DNA of 64,000 nt from Ooceraea biroi (Eukaryota; Arthropoda; Insecta; Hymenoptera; Formicidae): contig NC_039510.1 in assembly GCF_003672135.1 (NCBI RefSeq), positions 5,332,001-5,396,000 of the forward strand, given 5' to 3'. The translations under genes and the position numbers were made by a program. Under the pieces are notes generated by a model that saw only the letters and a program-made list of their open reading frames with translations, was not told where the DNA came from and searched no databases. Below, in pieces: positions 21,883-36,108 of this stretch. How positions within the stretch are numbered: position 1 is the stretch's first letter; every line of letters begins with the position of its first letter.

Positions 21883-24800
21883 TATATATGTATACTTGGA
21901 GTTAAATAATATCACCTACTGCAAACGGATTGCACTGCCAGATACCGATGGTGACTGAAAATTCAGCGCAAACTGTTAATCAATCAAGCAGCCCAGACGG
22001 CTGGCTAGCATATTCTGTTTGCAGGACGAACTGATACCCCGCCAATACGTCACCGTCCGCTTAAAGTGGATGTTCAATTATTCATGAAATTGTCGGCGAA
22101 CGTCACGCCTCGTACGTCCTCGAGATCATGCTCCATTACCGGGGACCGCAAGTCCAAACGATGTGCGAGAATCGTCGAAATTGACTTCCGCGAGAGACTT
22201 CGCGTCTGCAACGGTAGCGTAAGAAACGGAAGCCAAACTGATTGTCGGTGTCGTTCCGACAAATTTCGATCATTCGACGTCGTAAACACGCGAAAACGAC
22301 ATTTATCTTCTCAATTCAACGGGATCAAGGGGAACTCGATTCTACTCTCACGATGATCAACGAGAACTCGAATCCGCTTCCACGTTTTTACGTCTCTATA
22401 AAATTAAAAGTCAATTTCTTTTAATTCATCACCGATTCTCGAGCGATACGCGGAGTATAATCCGAGAAATTATTAAATCGTGTGCATTCTCGTCGCGTAC
22501 CCCGCAGGTCGATTTCCTTCTTTTTCTTTTTCTCTCCTTTTTCTCTCTCTCTTCCTCTCTTTCCCGTATCGGCTTGTAAAAGTTCGCAGGTATTTCACGC
22601 GCGCGCGTGAGCGCGAACGCATCTAATTAGGAACGCATTATTACCATCTCTCCGCCCTCACTGGGTAGAGTAATTAATTAAGCGCCCTCGAGACAGAAGA
22701 CCGCCCGTAAGAATCCTACGACTGTTGCAAAACTGCCGTTAATAAATCCAGGCTAATTAGTTAGCGGACCGACTAAAGGCAGCAAACTACGCGCATCGAC
22801 ATGTTTTATGCACCGTTTGCGCCGAGTTTACAAAGTAAGACGCCGTGCATTATCGTCACCGTCACCCTCGTCGTCGATCTTGCAACGAGAACATCGACAC
22901 ACGGCGCTCATTTTCCCAGTCTCACGCCCGCAAGAAATCGATTAACACATTTTTCACGATCCGCCCCCTCCGTTTTTTCATAACCGCTCGCTCGCACGCG
23001 CATGCATCGTGCAAGCGTTGCGATTTTAAAATGCCGTCAGCCTCATCTCTCCCGTTGGTCCCGCGTCAGGGATGTGAATTTAAACGGTTACCCCACGAGT
23101 AGCGTACTCGTATTATATTCGAGATGGAGTTTTCTGTTGTATAAATAAACGATGCGATGAAATAGCCAGATTAATTTTTTCACGTATCTATCTACTTCGT
23201 GACATCATTACGCGTTAGAAGAGTTCGCGTGAAGAGTTACTCTTGATAATGAAATCCGGAAATCCCCAAAATGTATTCCGCGCACCTCTTCCTAATCGCA
23301 AACTATTTAATCCACCTTTCGCAGTTGCAAGGTAATTAATTAGATTGGTATCGCCGGTCCTTCGTCCAGGAATTGTTCTAAAAGCGACGGCTTAATCGAA
23401 TTCGTAGTGGCGCTACGAACGTGCGTAAAATATTGAAAGGTCGATATATTTAATTAATTCTTTTAAGTACTGATATCGTCGTTAACGAAGTTAACGGTAT
23501 CGCTGGCCGAAACGGTCGGTTAATTAATCGCATTTAACTCAATACTTTCATATGAACGTTTTAACGGGTACCGGCGTATGATCATGCGATCGATCGACGT
23601 TCACGTGGCTCGATCCTCACCGGGCCATGCGTTCGTCCGCGAAGCATCCGAGGGATGAACGGGAACGGGCGGGGGCGCAACAGTTGCGTGGGTGGATGCG
23701 CGCCCGATGAGGGGACGAAGCGGGGTGGCGGAATAGTGGAGAACGAGGGGTACGCGTAGATGGGGGTTGAAACCCGGCGCCCGATCTAACGTACCTCAGT
23801 GTTCATCTGGCATTCACGTCGCGAGCAACTCCCTGGTCGCGAGGCAGACTTCGCGAGGAAGCTTTCACGTCCGATCAGAGAAAATCTCACGTGCGCGCGT
23901 GGAAATCGCCTCGCGGCCGAACGCGATCGGGATTTCCCGTTGAATCGGAATCAATTTTCCGAGAGACTTCTCTGTCTCTCCGTTACCTCGATTCTTTCGC
24001 GCCGACATCGAGCAAAGCCTCATCAAAGTGCAATTAGTGATCGGTGATCGGTAGTGCGGCGAGCCGGATCGTCTCACCGACGCGCGACGATTTCGCGATT
24101 AGGAATCCCGACATCGCGCGGCGATACCACGTGGTGCTCCATCCGCGAGTTCCATCATCCGCCTCGCGTTTTGAATCGGTAGCATCAAATCGTACGTTAT
24201 GACAGAACAATCCAGACCTAATTCAGACTTCAGTTCTTTCGAACATTTCGCAAACTTTTGGGAAAATATCAGATAGAGTTCGAACAGTTTTCGATAATTA
24301 TATGTGATTACGCAATAGGTATCACACTCTTCGTTCACTACGAATTCTCTATCATTCGTGAACAGCCTTCTGCTCGAAAAGAATAGAAGAATAAAGCAAT
24401 TAAGCTTACGTTCAGATTTCATATGCAATTATTTATTTAACATTAATTCTTAATGTCGTGTAAAAAAATTTCAAATTTATTGGTACTCAGCAATTTTGAC
24501 GAATAAGTTCAAGTTGATACGAATTAAAATTCCTCTCTATTTTTCGATTTTTCATTCCGGGCTACATACTGTACCGGGCTTTGTCCATTAGAGACCGCGC
24601 GATGAGGTTTCCGGACTCAAAGTTCAGGGTTCAGCGTCGTCACAAGAGTGGGTGGTATTCCTCATCGAAGTCCGAAACGATGCACGGATGAGATAAAAAC
24701 CGGAGGCACGTCGGTACCGATACGATTTTCCGCGCAATATTTCCGTAATATCGGACAGCTGACGGTATACTCCTACGCAACGTTCGCACAGCAGAATGCA

Positions 24801-27800
24801 GATCGCGAGAAATCGCGCATATCGCGAACGCGCGCGCGCGCGTGAAGACGCGGGAAATATCGGAAAAACGGAAAACTGCAATATTGAATGCAAAAAATAA
24901 AATTTATTTAATTCTTTGTTTTACATTTACACGTTTTTGTGTTCACAAATATTTAATTCTTTTTTTCATATTCACAAATATCAGATGTATGTGATTCCAT
25001 TTCAAATTCTTTTTTTTACAAATGAGGTAGCGCGAATATTTGAATAAGGTACGTGGTAACATGGTAAAATAGCGGATAAAAGTTGGAGATAACAGATTAT
25101 ACTGCGATAGGCAAGCACGTGGCGCGGTACGCTGACATTTGTTGCATAACTCGACTTTCTCCTTTGTTGCACGGCGTACGTTAATCATTTTCGCGCGAAC
25201 GCGGTTATGCGTGCGTTCTCTTTTAAAGGGCTCTCGCGTGATCAATATTGCTGCCAGTACAAATACTGTCGATATTTCATCTCGCAGCTTCCCTTTAAGA
25301 GTTCCTCACGCGATTGGTGTCAATCAAATCACTGTCAGTATTTTGGTGATTTATTCACGCCGTATTAATGAGCACATGAGAATCGCACTGATCGATCGAC
25401 GATCTTGTATTTAATTGCGTATTTATAATATCCATACTCACCACAATCAATGCAAAATCAATTATATTGCAAGTTTGCAAATTTAGTTTCATAATTAATG
25501 CAACCAATCAGCGCGAGATAAAAATATATTCAAATGTAATAAATTCAAAATAAATTCAAAGTAAATTCGAAATATAGTAACGTTAAACTTAAAAGTAATT
25601 TTTTATTTCAAAATTCAAGGTTTAATTTTAACACGCGCACATGCGAAGTTATTAGCTGAAAATGTTCATGTTTCCGGAACGGCGCTTTTCTGCTTGAATG
25701 CTGCTGAATAGGTACATGTTACTATACCACCAGACGAAAGGAGTACATAGGAGTTAATTAATTAATTAAAACCAGCAATTTGATTTTTATGTGCACATAT
25801 ACGCACACACAAACTGACCGATGGAAAAATTGTATATTAAAAGTCTCATTATAACATACTGCAAACACACGTCATTCCGCAAATGCCTGGTGTTCGCGTG
25901 GAAAGACCGGTTTTTCACGATAGATACATATGTAATTGTTAAGTTTCTTTCAGGGACACGCGTAAAATTTCAGATCTCATTTCATGTATCTCGCAGCTGA
26001 AGCACGAACGTGAGATAACTACCGAAAATGTAAAAAATTACCCCGTTTCAGAGAGAGACGCGGTATTAATATCACCGTGCAATTCGCGAACTGCTACAAG
26101 CAGGACCAGATATCCGTTAACAAAACGCGGAAATTCTTCGTTTCGGTCCCCATTGATCGCTACACCTCATTAAAATCTGCAAACCGATCGCTTTCCTAAT
26201 GAAACCCCTTGGGAAAGAACTATCGTTTTTCTCTCATCGCGCTTTGTTGTCGTGTTCAGTCTGATGGCGAAAATTTCATTTAGCTCCAACAAGCAACTCG
26301 ATTATTTAATTTCTTACGAATTCACGTGTATTTTCCGATCATCCGCTAATCTGCACTCGAAAGGTGCGAAAATTCGTCAGTTGTGCACGCGGTTGCGCCG
26401 CATAGTGCAATTCGCAGAATGCAGACAATGGTCCTCGCGTTTCATCTTTCTTCTTCTTTTCTCGATTCCTTAATTTCACACTTCTTTCACATTCTCTTTA
26501 ACGAATCGGTGTGTACGGAAACGTCACCTACGAAATATTCCGACAAGTTTTACTTCTAATTGCTCCGAAATGCGGTAGACTTTTTGAAAAGAAGAATTAA
26601 AGGAGAAAGAAATACGGTACGTGGAGTGAAAAAGAGCATAGCTTGAAAGTAATGTAGAAGAATTGCCGAGGAGAGCGATATACCGCCTTGGATCGGGTGA
26701 ATTTTCGCGTCGACGAGAAATTAAATTTGCGGCCTTGCTGCAGGAACCGATCGTGTTGATGAAAGATTCTAAAAGTAACGATAAGGGATACAAGAAGGAA
26801 GAGGTTATTGCTGTGCGACACGGCGGAAGGCCGACGATGGACGAGGATTTCCGCTGCAAGAAAAATATAATTCATAACGGGATTCGTTATTGCAGGATTA
26901 ATTACTGGGTAAAATGATGCAAAAAAGGACCTCGAGCAAAAACGTCGTTGATTGCGTTCATGCGAGATAAAAAGAAACAATCTCTCGCGAAACGAGACGT
27001 CGTCAGTTCAACGTCCGAGCGAAGGATAAAATTATCGGCTTCGAATATACTGCATTGATAGTAGATTTGTTTGGCGCAACGAACCTGAATGGCTGAAATA
27101 ACAGATCGAATCGCGGACAATTTATGTCCCGCGAAAAGCTTCGTATGCAAGAAAAAATAGATAGTCAAACTGTGTTCATTGAATCCAGCGCGAAAAAAAT
27201 TAACGTAATCATCTTTTATGCACTTATCAAATATCTTGCATTGACAAAAAAACGGAATAGTTTTTATTATACGGAAACCAAACTCCTTATTTTTTTAATT
27301 TTAATTAAAATCAGTTGTACGTTGCTAATTCCACATATATTTGCATCATCACAGCCGATCCTATGCATCTAATATTCGCGCATTACTAACCTAATAACTT
27401 CTGCCATTTCACGAGTCCCGATTTAATAGGACTCATATTCCTGGGAATTGTAATTTTCCGCGGGGAACAATGTACTGGAAATTCGATAAGGAATTCGAGC
27501 GGCTTTCGAGCCCAGTTCGGCGACTTGCGGAACGTTCGTCCCGCGAGCCGGGCGTAAATTCACGGCGTAATTCCTCGTGCAGGAGCGGTCCACTTTGCGG
27601 AGGCGCTATCTTTCATTCCGGCGAAATTAAATCATCGCGATCCCGCCGCTGGAAATTATGACGCCGCGATTCGTTTAACGCGGCCCGTGCACGCCGGCCG
27701 CTCTTTCCACAGTTCCGAAACCGAAACGTTCTTCTCACGTATCATATAAAGAATCCCGGAAATCGCCTATGTGTCCCCCTATTAAATCTTTTCATGCGAG

Positions 27801-30800
27801 AATTTCTCTCTCGCGCCTCTTGACACCCGCCCACCCGCCTGTCCATCTGTCTGTCTGTTTGTCCGAGAATGCTGCCGAGCGAATTCTCCCAACGAAAAAC
27901 TGGAACGAAAATCTCGTAACGATCGCGTGGAATGCGTGGAGATCACTGCGATGCGTAATGGATCGCTTCAAATGGCGAACGATTAGATAATCCAGAAAAT
28001 AAATTCAAGCACTAAATGCGCGCGCGCAAGCCGATCCGATTCCGCACTCGATGGGATTTTCATTTCGATAATCTTACACAACAGAGGAAATGATTAATGT
28101 GGCCTCTGTCGCAGTGTAGATGCACGTAATGCACGAAACTTTTTACACATAAAATATTTCAATACGTAAGGATAATTTTTTTTAAAGACAACATCATTGC
28201 GAGCGAATACATATGGACTAAAGAAAAAGGCGTGAAAACCAGCAGCTTCGTGCGTTTTTCGATGATCATTTCTTCTCGCGTCTTTAAAGTTCTCTGAAAA
28301 TTTTCGACACTGATCTCGCCATGTTATTTGCACACGTCCCATGCACACACATACATACATATCCACGCGACACATACCACGGATTCGTTGAATTGGATCG
28401 AGAAAAGAGGCTATGGGAATGATACGAGTGCAATGGTACATTGCGGCTGTCAGGTATAGCTGTCGCCGCGCGTCGAGGAAGCCGCTTTATACCAGTAATA
28501 CGTCGTTTATCTCGCGGTCTATATCTGTCGCAACTCCTTAGTAGCGGCATAAACTCTTCTTCCATCCCGACTCGATACCCAGCGTCGTTCGTCGCCGTTA
28601 CCACCTTCGAACTTCTTCCATGCCGAAGAAAAAGGAAAACACCGATCAGAAAGACGCCAATCCTTTCGATCTTTTCGTCGGGTATCGAGAGTCGCCGCTG
28701 CTGTTCGCGTTCCGTTTTTCTTTTTCGCATCAGAGTCGCAAAACCTAACGTCGTATCAAAGTACACTTCCATGTTTTCCGTCTATCTTCACACGTCATTT
28801 ACCGCGTGATCTATGTTCTTCCAGCTCCGCAAATTAGCGCGCATGTCATTGATTCGTTTGACTCCTTTCCTGAATATTCTGCTCGCCAAGGGAACGATTG
28901 CCGCGACAAACGTGCGAGAAAGCATTTACGCAGAGAAAACGCAATTATCGGGAAAACGGGTCGCGATGTATTAATTAAATTGCAACGGAAATGAATCGTC
29001 ATCTTCTTTAGCGTCAAGCGTGTCTTTAAATCAGAAAGTGTGTTTCACTCGTGTATAAACGGGGACATTCGAAATGATGGATCGACAGGGCGAACGGAAA
29101 GTTTTCGAATATCATGATGTGATCCATTCTCCATCTTATAACGGTGCGTTTGAACGGAATGCTATGCACATGTCGCACAAGACACGCGCACGTCACGCTT
29201 CCGAGCTTGAAGACACGCAACAACATCTGGCGAACGCGTACGCGATGTTTCTCGTCTTCGTCTTTCCTGTCTACCGTTAAGGTGCAACGCCGGTAAATTT
29301 CGCGAACTCTTCCTCGCGAGGACCATTTCAGAACTTTTCGCTCGAAAAGAAGAAACGGCAGTGGCGCCGTTCTCAAAGCAAAGTTCAAATTAAGAACGCT
29401 CCGTCCGATCCACGCGGATTTAACCCCGGAGAAAAGTTAAATCCGCTGATGGAATAATTTTATTACTTTCTTTATTTCCCCGTCGGCCATCGGATCGGCA
29501 AGAGGAGAGGCAGATTTATTTTCCCCGTTCCTTTTTTGTCCGTCCGTGACTCCCGCCTGTACTTAATAGTAGTTCTGAATTGGTTTCAAGCGCTATCCGA
29601 CTGTCGCTGCTCCGTTGTGCAAATCGTGAAAGGTATTACATTGTTTAAAAGGTCCGGTACATCAAGTTAAGTAAATTGAATTTTAATAAAGAAGCAGCAA
29701 ACAAGGAGAAAAAAGATTCGCGAAAAATCCGTGAACAGTAAATCCGCTGCTAGAAAATTACGACAAATGCAAAATCTGAAATATTCTGCTGCGTTGATTC
29801 ATAATTAGTAATTAAAAGCGGAAACTCTATAAATCTTGAGTATGTATCGAGAAACGATACGTACTCAAAGACACACAATGGCAAAAATACTCCTTGGCAA
29901 ACATTTCCGATTCGGCAATAAATGCGGATTCGTGCAACGAATCGTAGCGAACGCGAAGTTCTCGAAATGTCGATCCATGATGTTGGTATTTCCGCAATTG
30001 GTGATTCGCGGATTATCGTGGACACTTGACGGGACGGACGGGCGATCAGGACGAGGACGAGGCCTCGAGCTTTTTGGGCGCAGCTGGTCGCGCGGAAATT
30101 ATGTCATCCCGTAAATTTCCGCCGGTAGTCAGCGCGCATCAGTGAGATCCATTGAGCGGGCCGGCGGATACTGGAAAATTTGCGTAACTGGAAAATCACT
30201 CGACCGCGTGTAGACACTTCAATGCGGACAATTCTTCGTTCGCGATTGGCCACTCGACTGCGGTCGAAAAAAGAATGAAATCAAGCTTGAAAATTCGAAT
30301 TTTCCCCAATCGTCGTATCGGGGAAGAATAATGAGTCAAAATGGTAAATATTATATATTAACAGTCAAAATAAAAATCCAATGAAGAAGTAAGATTTGAT
30401 AAACGCGGTTGCCGATGTGTACATATATCCGTATCGCTTAATATTTTACAATAGTATAATATTCGAATGTTCAAATCGAGACATATTTTGTTATTCTAAT
30501 TTTCATAAATTCCGCGTTAATTTCTCTCGAAACGGCTGAATGCAAGTTGCATTTTCTCATTAGTTCTCGCCAAGGGCAATTTATGAGCTTTGTTTTCCGC
30601 GTTCTCGGTTAATCCTCGAGGCGGCCGAAGTCTAGAACTGCAACTAATCGTCAATCGATCGGTCTGCTCGTGCCACACCGTCTTTCGCTCTTAAGCGCAT
30701 CTCTTTCCGCCGTTGAGCCAATGGCTGCTGGCTATTGTGCCAGAAAAGATTGGATCGCCGATCTTCTCGTCTCTTTCACACATGTATCGCTTGAACGAGA

Positions 30801-32100
30801 AGCTCCTGTTTTTCACTGTTTTTCGCTTGTCGCATCGTTTCGGAAGGTTCTAGCGGCAACTATTCCGAAATGGGACTTGTGTCGTGCACGGAGGTGTATC
30901 GCGATCTAATCGATAAGAGAACATCGAGAATCGCCAACGTCACGTGTAAGTTTGCCAAAGGAAAGATCGTTCATTTTCGCTACGCGATGAATTAATGCAC
31001 TACGAGCATTTAATTGATGACATTTTACAAAATCGCGGAGACAAAACATGAGTCGCAAATCCATTAAAAAGCACAATTTCAGAGAATAGAGGACAATATT
31101 TATATTAATACCACGGTAGCATTAACATCTCATGACGTTACAATATAAAACGTTAAAAAAAACATTTACATAAACGTTTGCAAACTGCTTATTTATGAAA
31201 GATAATCCACGTATCCTTTTAAGAACAATTGATGATCAATTCGACGATTAATATAATATAATATAATAATCATGCATTTGCAATGTCAAATGAATTATGA
31301 CCGTCTGTAATCGCAGAGTATCGTTACGCGGATTTCGCGGAATAAAACCGATTCGTACGCGGATTCTGTACGAATCAAAGGAACCAACGGCAATCCCATT
31401 GAAACGAAGCGCCGACGCTGTTCGAAGGGTGGAACGCGCGTAGATAAACGGAATCGATAATGAGGCTAATTATTCCGCGCTCATTTCGGTGCGGAAAGTG
31501 CTATCCATAATCGCTTCGATATCGACATGTACATTCCTACCGGTGATAATGCGTTGCATTCGCCAATTCCGGCACGGCTGACTTTGATAACTTTCGATAA
31601 TAATTCGTGGAAAATCCAATTATGTTTTGAGTGTCACCACGGTATCTTGCCATTGACGGTCGCGACAAGGTAGTTCCGAAAGGGTTCGACCTCTATCGCA
31701 CGAAATATGACAAAATGGGAAAACCACCCTCCGTTATTTTCATCCCTGTAGCGTTTCGTCTCTGAAGCGTTCCCACATATACAATTTCATAATTGCCCGC
31801 TGACTAATTCTTCCGCGCTCTTTCCCGCATTAAAAGTGCTATCGTACTAGAGCTTCATTCCGAATATTGTTGACAGGGTTTTCGTTTATTAAAACGAAAA
31901 ATGTAACTGAATAAAATAGATATTAAATTAGTATTGAATACTTTTAAAATGCACAATTACCGCGAATCATAATCGAGTCTCTCGTATGAAATTTCCCAAA
32001 ATCGATACGCGAATGTGTAACATGTTTTAATTGTTTCGCGTTAACGCGACTAATGAAATCTGAATGATATAACCATCTCGAGTGACTGATTCACCAAAGA
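21883..32100. other. Ten-kilobase non-coding stretch
   Basis: No exon could be supported. Notable sub-regions are a C/T tract at about 22518-22563; an AATTAA-rich, motif-dense block at 23.3-23.6 kb with ttaacgaagttaacg; a GC-rich block at 23.6-24.1 kb with an initiator-like TCAGT near 23796; a CG-alternating run near 24829-24842; and GC-rich blocks at 27.5-27.9 kb and 28.4-28.8 kb. ORFs at 28284-28772 (minus) and 28441-28809 (plus) overlap and match nothing I know. Confidence 0.5.
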
Positions 32101-32233
32101 TCGTCGATCGTTAGTCGCAGTCTGAAGGCGATCGCTTCCACCAAAAGCACATCGCGAGCTCGCGAGAGTCTCATTCGAGCGAGGAAACGTCGAACACCAT
32201 AGCGCGTGATGGAGTAAGAAGAAAAAGAGGAAA

Positions 32234-32252
32234 GGAGAGAGAGAGAGAGAGA
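32234..32252. repeat. (GA)n microsatellite in the leader region of the micro-ORF
   Basis: A run of about nine GA units in a purine-rich stretch 95 bp upstream of the 61-codon ORF. The purine content argues against a splice acceptor here, so transcription probably starts within the block at 32.1-32.34 kb. Confidence 0.7.
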
Positions 32253-32345
32253 AAAAGAAATCGTGGATAGTAGGCGCGACGGATTGGTCAGCCGTTCACT
32301 GCGTGGGTGCACGCGTGTAATGGTGAAACGAGTTGCACGCGCACG

Positions 32346-32531
32346 ATGCAGCTGATGACCTTGAACTCCCTGCTCATGTTCGACCTGGTGTTCCTGTTTT
32401 TCCTGTTCCTCATCGGGGTCTCCTGCCTCGTGTACTACCTGCCGGGCACCCGGGCGCACGCTTTCGCACCGCACGAGATCATCGCGGCGCGAACGCCGTC
32501 GCGCTGCAACTCGCCGATCGACAATGTGTAA
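32346..32531 (+). CDS. 61-residue membrane microprotein (or first exon of the KIND gene)
   Basis: From the ATG at 32346 the frame gives a short head (MQLMTLNSLLMFDL), a strong membrane helix (VFLFFLFLIGVSCLVYYL, about residues 15-32), then a 29-residue polar tail ending TPSRCNSPIDNV before TAA. Codons are GC-rich at third positions and contrast with the flanks. No acceptor is seen upstream. An AATAAA at 32640-32645 lies 109 bp past the stop, so a single-exon gene is self-consistent. Alternatively, two donors overlap the stop: GT|gtaagg removes it, and its phase joins exactly to the exon at 36932, whereas AAG|gtaaga keeps it. I do not recognise the protein family. Confidence 0.55.
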   Translation: MQLMTLNSLLMFDLVFLFFLFLIGVSCLVYYLPGTRAHAFAPHEIIAARTPSRCNSPIDNV

Positions 32532-32639
32532 GGTAAGAGGAACACCCGAGCGACCACGAGTTGATTATGCGAATTGGGATGCGGTATCGAATCTGTGCCT
32601 GCAGACCGACTCAGGTCAATATTGATCGCATGATTCGCA

Positions 32640-32645
32640 AATAAA
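32640..32645 (+). terminator. Candidate polyadenylation signal AATAAA
   Basis: A canonical hexamer 109 bp downstream of the micro-ORF stop; no transcript evidence is available. Confidence 0.35.
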
Positions 32646-34859
32646 CTAACCGATAGACCAACCGGTAGATTCATCGAAAGGATTCACCAAAACTGAAACA
32701 GTTCTCCAAACTGAACTACTCGCAAACGTATCATACACCGGTTCGATTAAATTGTTTTTTTATCGACCTTCTCCGTCGTGATTGGGAAATTCATAAGAGT
32801 GTTACATGCGACACTCGTTCGCTTTCATCGCGATGGAACTGGCACCATGCGCGTTGTGGATTGTGCAGCTTGATTCGTGCTGGCTGATTAAATCGCTTGG
32901 AAATCTGAGTGGCATTTATCTCGTACCGATGTCGAACCGATTGCCCCTAATTAATTTCGCCCGCGATCGCTTGCAGAATTATTTTAATGTTATTATAAAT
33001 GCATTTCCGTCGCAAACATTCTTGCGGAAAAATGTAGGTGTAATGATTTGGAAACAGCGCATGTAAACGCTTTCATTAGCAGCATGTGCAGTAGCTAGTA
33101 ACGATAATTAATAACGCTAACCGGTGAAGCGTGATGGTAAATGGTACAGCCAACTGACGTTCGATTAGCTTGGAACCGATTATCGAAACCATGTGCAAAG
33201 TATCGAATCTGTCGGAAGCATTCAAGGTTGCCTCTTTAAACTGACCGAATTCGGATATTGCATAATTCAACGACGTTCTGCTTCGGGCATTGCATAAAGG
33301 ACGACCGAGTTGCATGAATGGTTGCACGGTTGCTCGCTGCACTCCGAGAATAATCCAATAGGAATGACCCAGTGTAGTACAAAGTAAGCCACAGGCTCGT
33401 TTAAAATAGCGCACATCTCCGATTATAGTTTTAATACACGCGCGCCAGTGATAAATATAGATAGTGTATCACAAAAGTGAGAGTCAAAAGTGAGAGCAGC
33501 GAGCTTCCGGATGGATAGTAGTTAAAGAATTAAGATAATCGACTTAAAATTGCATACATAATCAATTTTGTCACGTGTGAAAATGATTAAGTGATATCCG
33601 TATAGCAATGTCACGAATAAACCGCAAAGAGATCATAGAAATATCTCACAGTACACATTAGCGCGATTCGGAGTTAATGAAAGATTTTTCTCACCACGAA
33701 CTTTTCGCGTTTGTTCGACACTGAGTAACGACGAAGGTTTTGGTGCCATTACCCGAATTGGCTCGTTAATTGCTGCCGCCGACGTTTTCCTTTATCGCCA
33801 GCCGACTCCGCGGAAAAACGGCGCCCGGCTTCGCGAGACGGAATATTTGTCGCAGAAAATTAATATTTTCAGCGAGTTTCTTCGCCTGGAGAAATCAGAT
33901 TTGAAGCACGATGCTGCAAGGTAGTGCAAACAGCGATATGAATGAAGGCTGAAACTTTCAAAATTGGATGATGCTCCAACTTTTCGACAAGTCGACAAGA
34001 ATAAAGTAAGAGCGGAAACAAGCACAAACTCACGAATATTTTTAATCAAAAGAAAAGAACATGTCCAGTCAATTTTTTATATCAAATAATGTAGTGATTG
34101 TCGCAAAGTTCTTTAATAATTCTTTGATGTATTTATCAAGCTTCCCAAAACACTATATCTAAGAAAAAAAAGCAGCAATATCTCTCGACAATTTTAAATC
34201 AATTTGAAATACAAATTGTACGAGAATATAAACTTATTCAAATTAAAACAAGAGAATCGCGTAATCGTAATCAAATTAAAAGAATATTCGAAACGACGCT
34301 ATTATCAGTGACAACGTGATATCAAACAAACAATCGCTAATAATCGCGAAAGTAAAGTTTAATAAATATCGAGACGTGACTGCGCGAGGCAAAGGGCAAT
34401 ATCCGTAATAAATCCCGTTGTCACAATGCGATATGGCCCTTTGAACTGCAGAACGTATCTGGATATCCATCATCGCGCGATTCTCAATATATTTTACGAC
34501 GACTCGTCGAATGGAAACGAGCGAAAAGATGACACGCGATAAACGCGCGCGCGAGTTACTATGATTGAATGAGAGACGGATCGCGAAATGTGCCGTTTGC
34601 GGTTAATCGAGGCGTTTATTCCACAGTATAATTCACGCTATAAATAACCGCGATCGCACAATCGCGCAACCGGAACGCGATGCCTCTCTTCTATAACGCT
34701 GCTTAATTACCGAAGGAAAATAACATCGCGTAAATTACACGTTTCATTTACAACTTTGTTAATGTAACTGCCCATAAAAAATATAAGCGATACGTATCGA
34801 AGGGAAAATTTACGGAATGTATGAGATAACCGGACAACCTCCGCGTGATACATCTTGGA

Positions 34860-34999
34860 TAATGTTAGTGCCGGCAATACTTGAACTTGGAAGACTCATA
34901 ACTCAATAAATTCTCATCGAAAAAGGGTCTAAATCAGCGTTTGAAAACTGTCTCGACATCGGTTACAAGAATATGCCATGAAAAATATGGGATACCCTG
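34860..34999. mobile_element. Solo terminal repeat of a Tc1/mariner-like element
   Basis: Read on the minus strand, the sequence starts CAGGGTATCCCATATTTTTC next to TA (35000-35001) and runs into text typical of a terminal repeat. The tip CAGGGT matches the tips of the elements at 21078 and 50085. No inverted partner was found nearby, so only one end remains. Confidence 0.4.
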
Positions 35000-36076
35000 T
35001 ATGTTAGCGGTACGAATGCGATCATACTTCCATGATCGAATAAAATCAAACCTACCGCGGATTGGCAGCCGTCCTACAATGGAGTTAACCACAATTAACG
35101 CCACGTCGATCGAACGAGTATCGGAATAGGCCGGGAAATCCCACATTGGCAAATCTCTGCGCAACAGAAATTCAAAATATAATACGGCAAATAGTCAATT
35201 TGAAGATACATTTTTCCCATGTTGGCGCGAGAAAACATCCGATTGACCATAATTGCACACAATTACAATTGTGTAACGGTCGACTGTTGAGGAGAAAGAT
35301 GAACACAATTTTGAGTGAACCGTTAGAGTGGGTCAAAGCTTCTTTCCGATTTTCGCAAAAATCGCATGTAATGTTTCCACGTTCATTTTCCGAAACGACG
35401 GATCTGAAGATTTAAATTCTCACGTTAAACCGCTCGGCGTAACAACCGAATAGCGGATTAAATTTTGATGCAATCCAAACAGGTTTCACGCGCGTTTGCA
35501 CTCGAGCGTGTGCGCACGACAGAGCCCTTCCCCACAATGTGGTCGAGCGGAAATCAGCGAGGAACAGCGAAGGGCAGATAACGATAGCCCACGTTACTTT
35601 GCTTCAAAGAGCAGTCGCGGAGGAGAACACTGCTGAAAACGAGGTTGACGTCTATTGTTTTCTCCGACGACGGTATATATCTCTTGATTGTTCCTGGGGA
35701 TGTGCATATGACGTCGAGATTCGCGAATGCCGGGCTTGCATGCGGACAAAGACCACGAAGGAACGAGCACGTTGTCGCGCGGTTTGATTAAAAATAAATC
35801 CGCGCGAATACGGAATTTACATTTCCGATCCGTAAACCCTGTGCATCTTGATTCTCTCGTGAACTTATTCCTCGACATAGAGAAGATGTTTTATAGCGAT
35901 AGAAACCTGTTTCCTGGCAAAATGTAATTTGCGGAATATTTCAATTTAATTTCATTTTTGGAGCACAATAACAGTTTTTCTAAAAAATCATTAAAACCCG
36001 TAAAAAGTATCATTAAAAAATAATACGATGAAAAGTAATAAGAAGTATATTTATTTTTTGATTTAATAAATCAGTC

Positions 36077-36108
36077 TCACACACACATACACACATACAC
36101 ATATACAC
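36077..36108. repeat. Imperfect CA/CATACA microsatellite
   Basis: Cacacacatacacacatacacatatacac-type array, about 32 bp long. Confidence 0.75.

Noticed and set aside
28284..28809. Overlapping 162-codon minus and 122-codon plus frames
   Set aside because: Both strands are open over the same bases and neither shows coding-like periodicity or a known motif.
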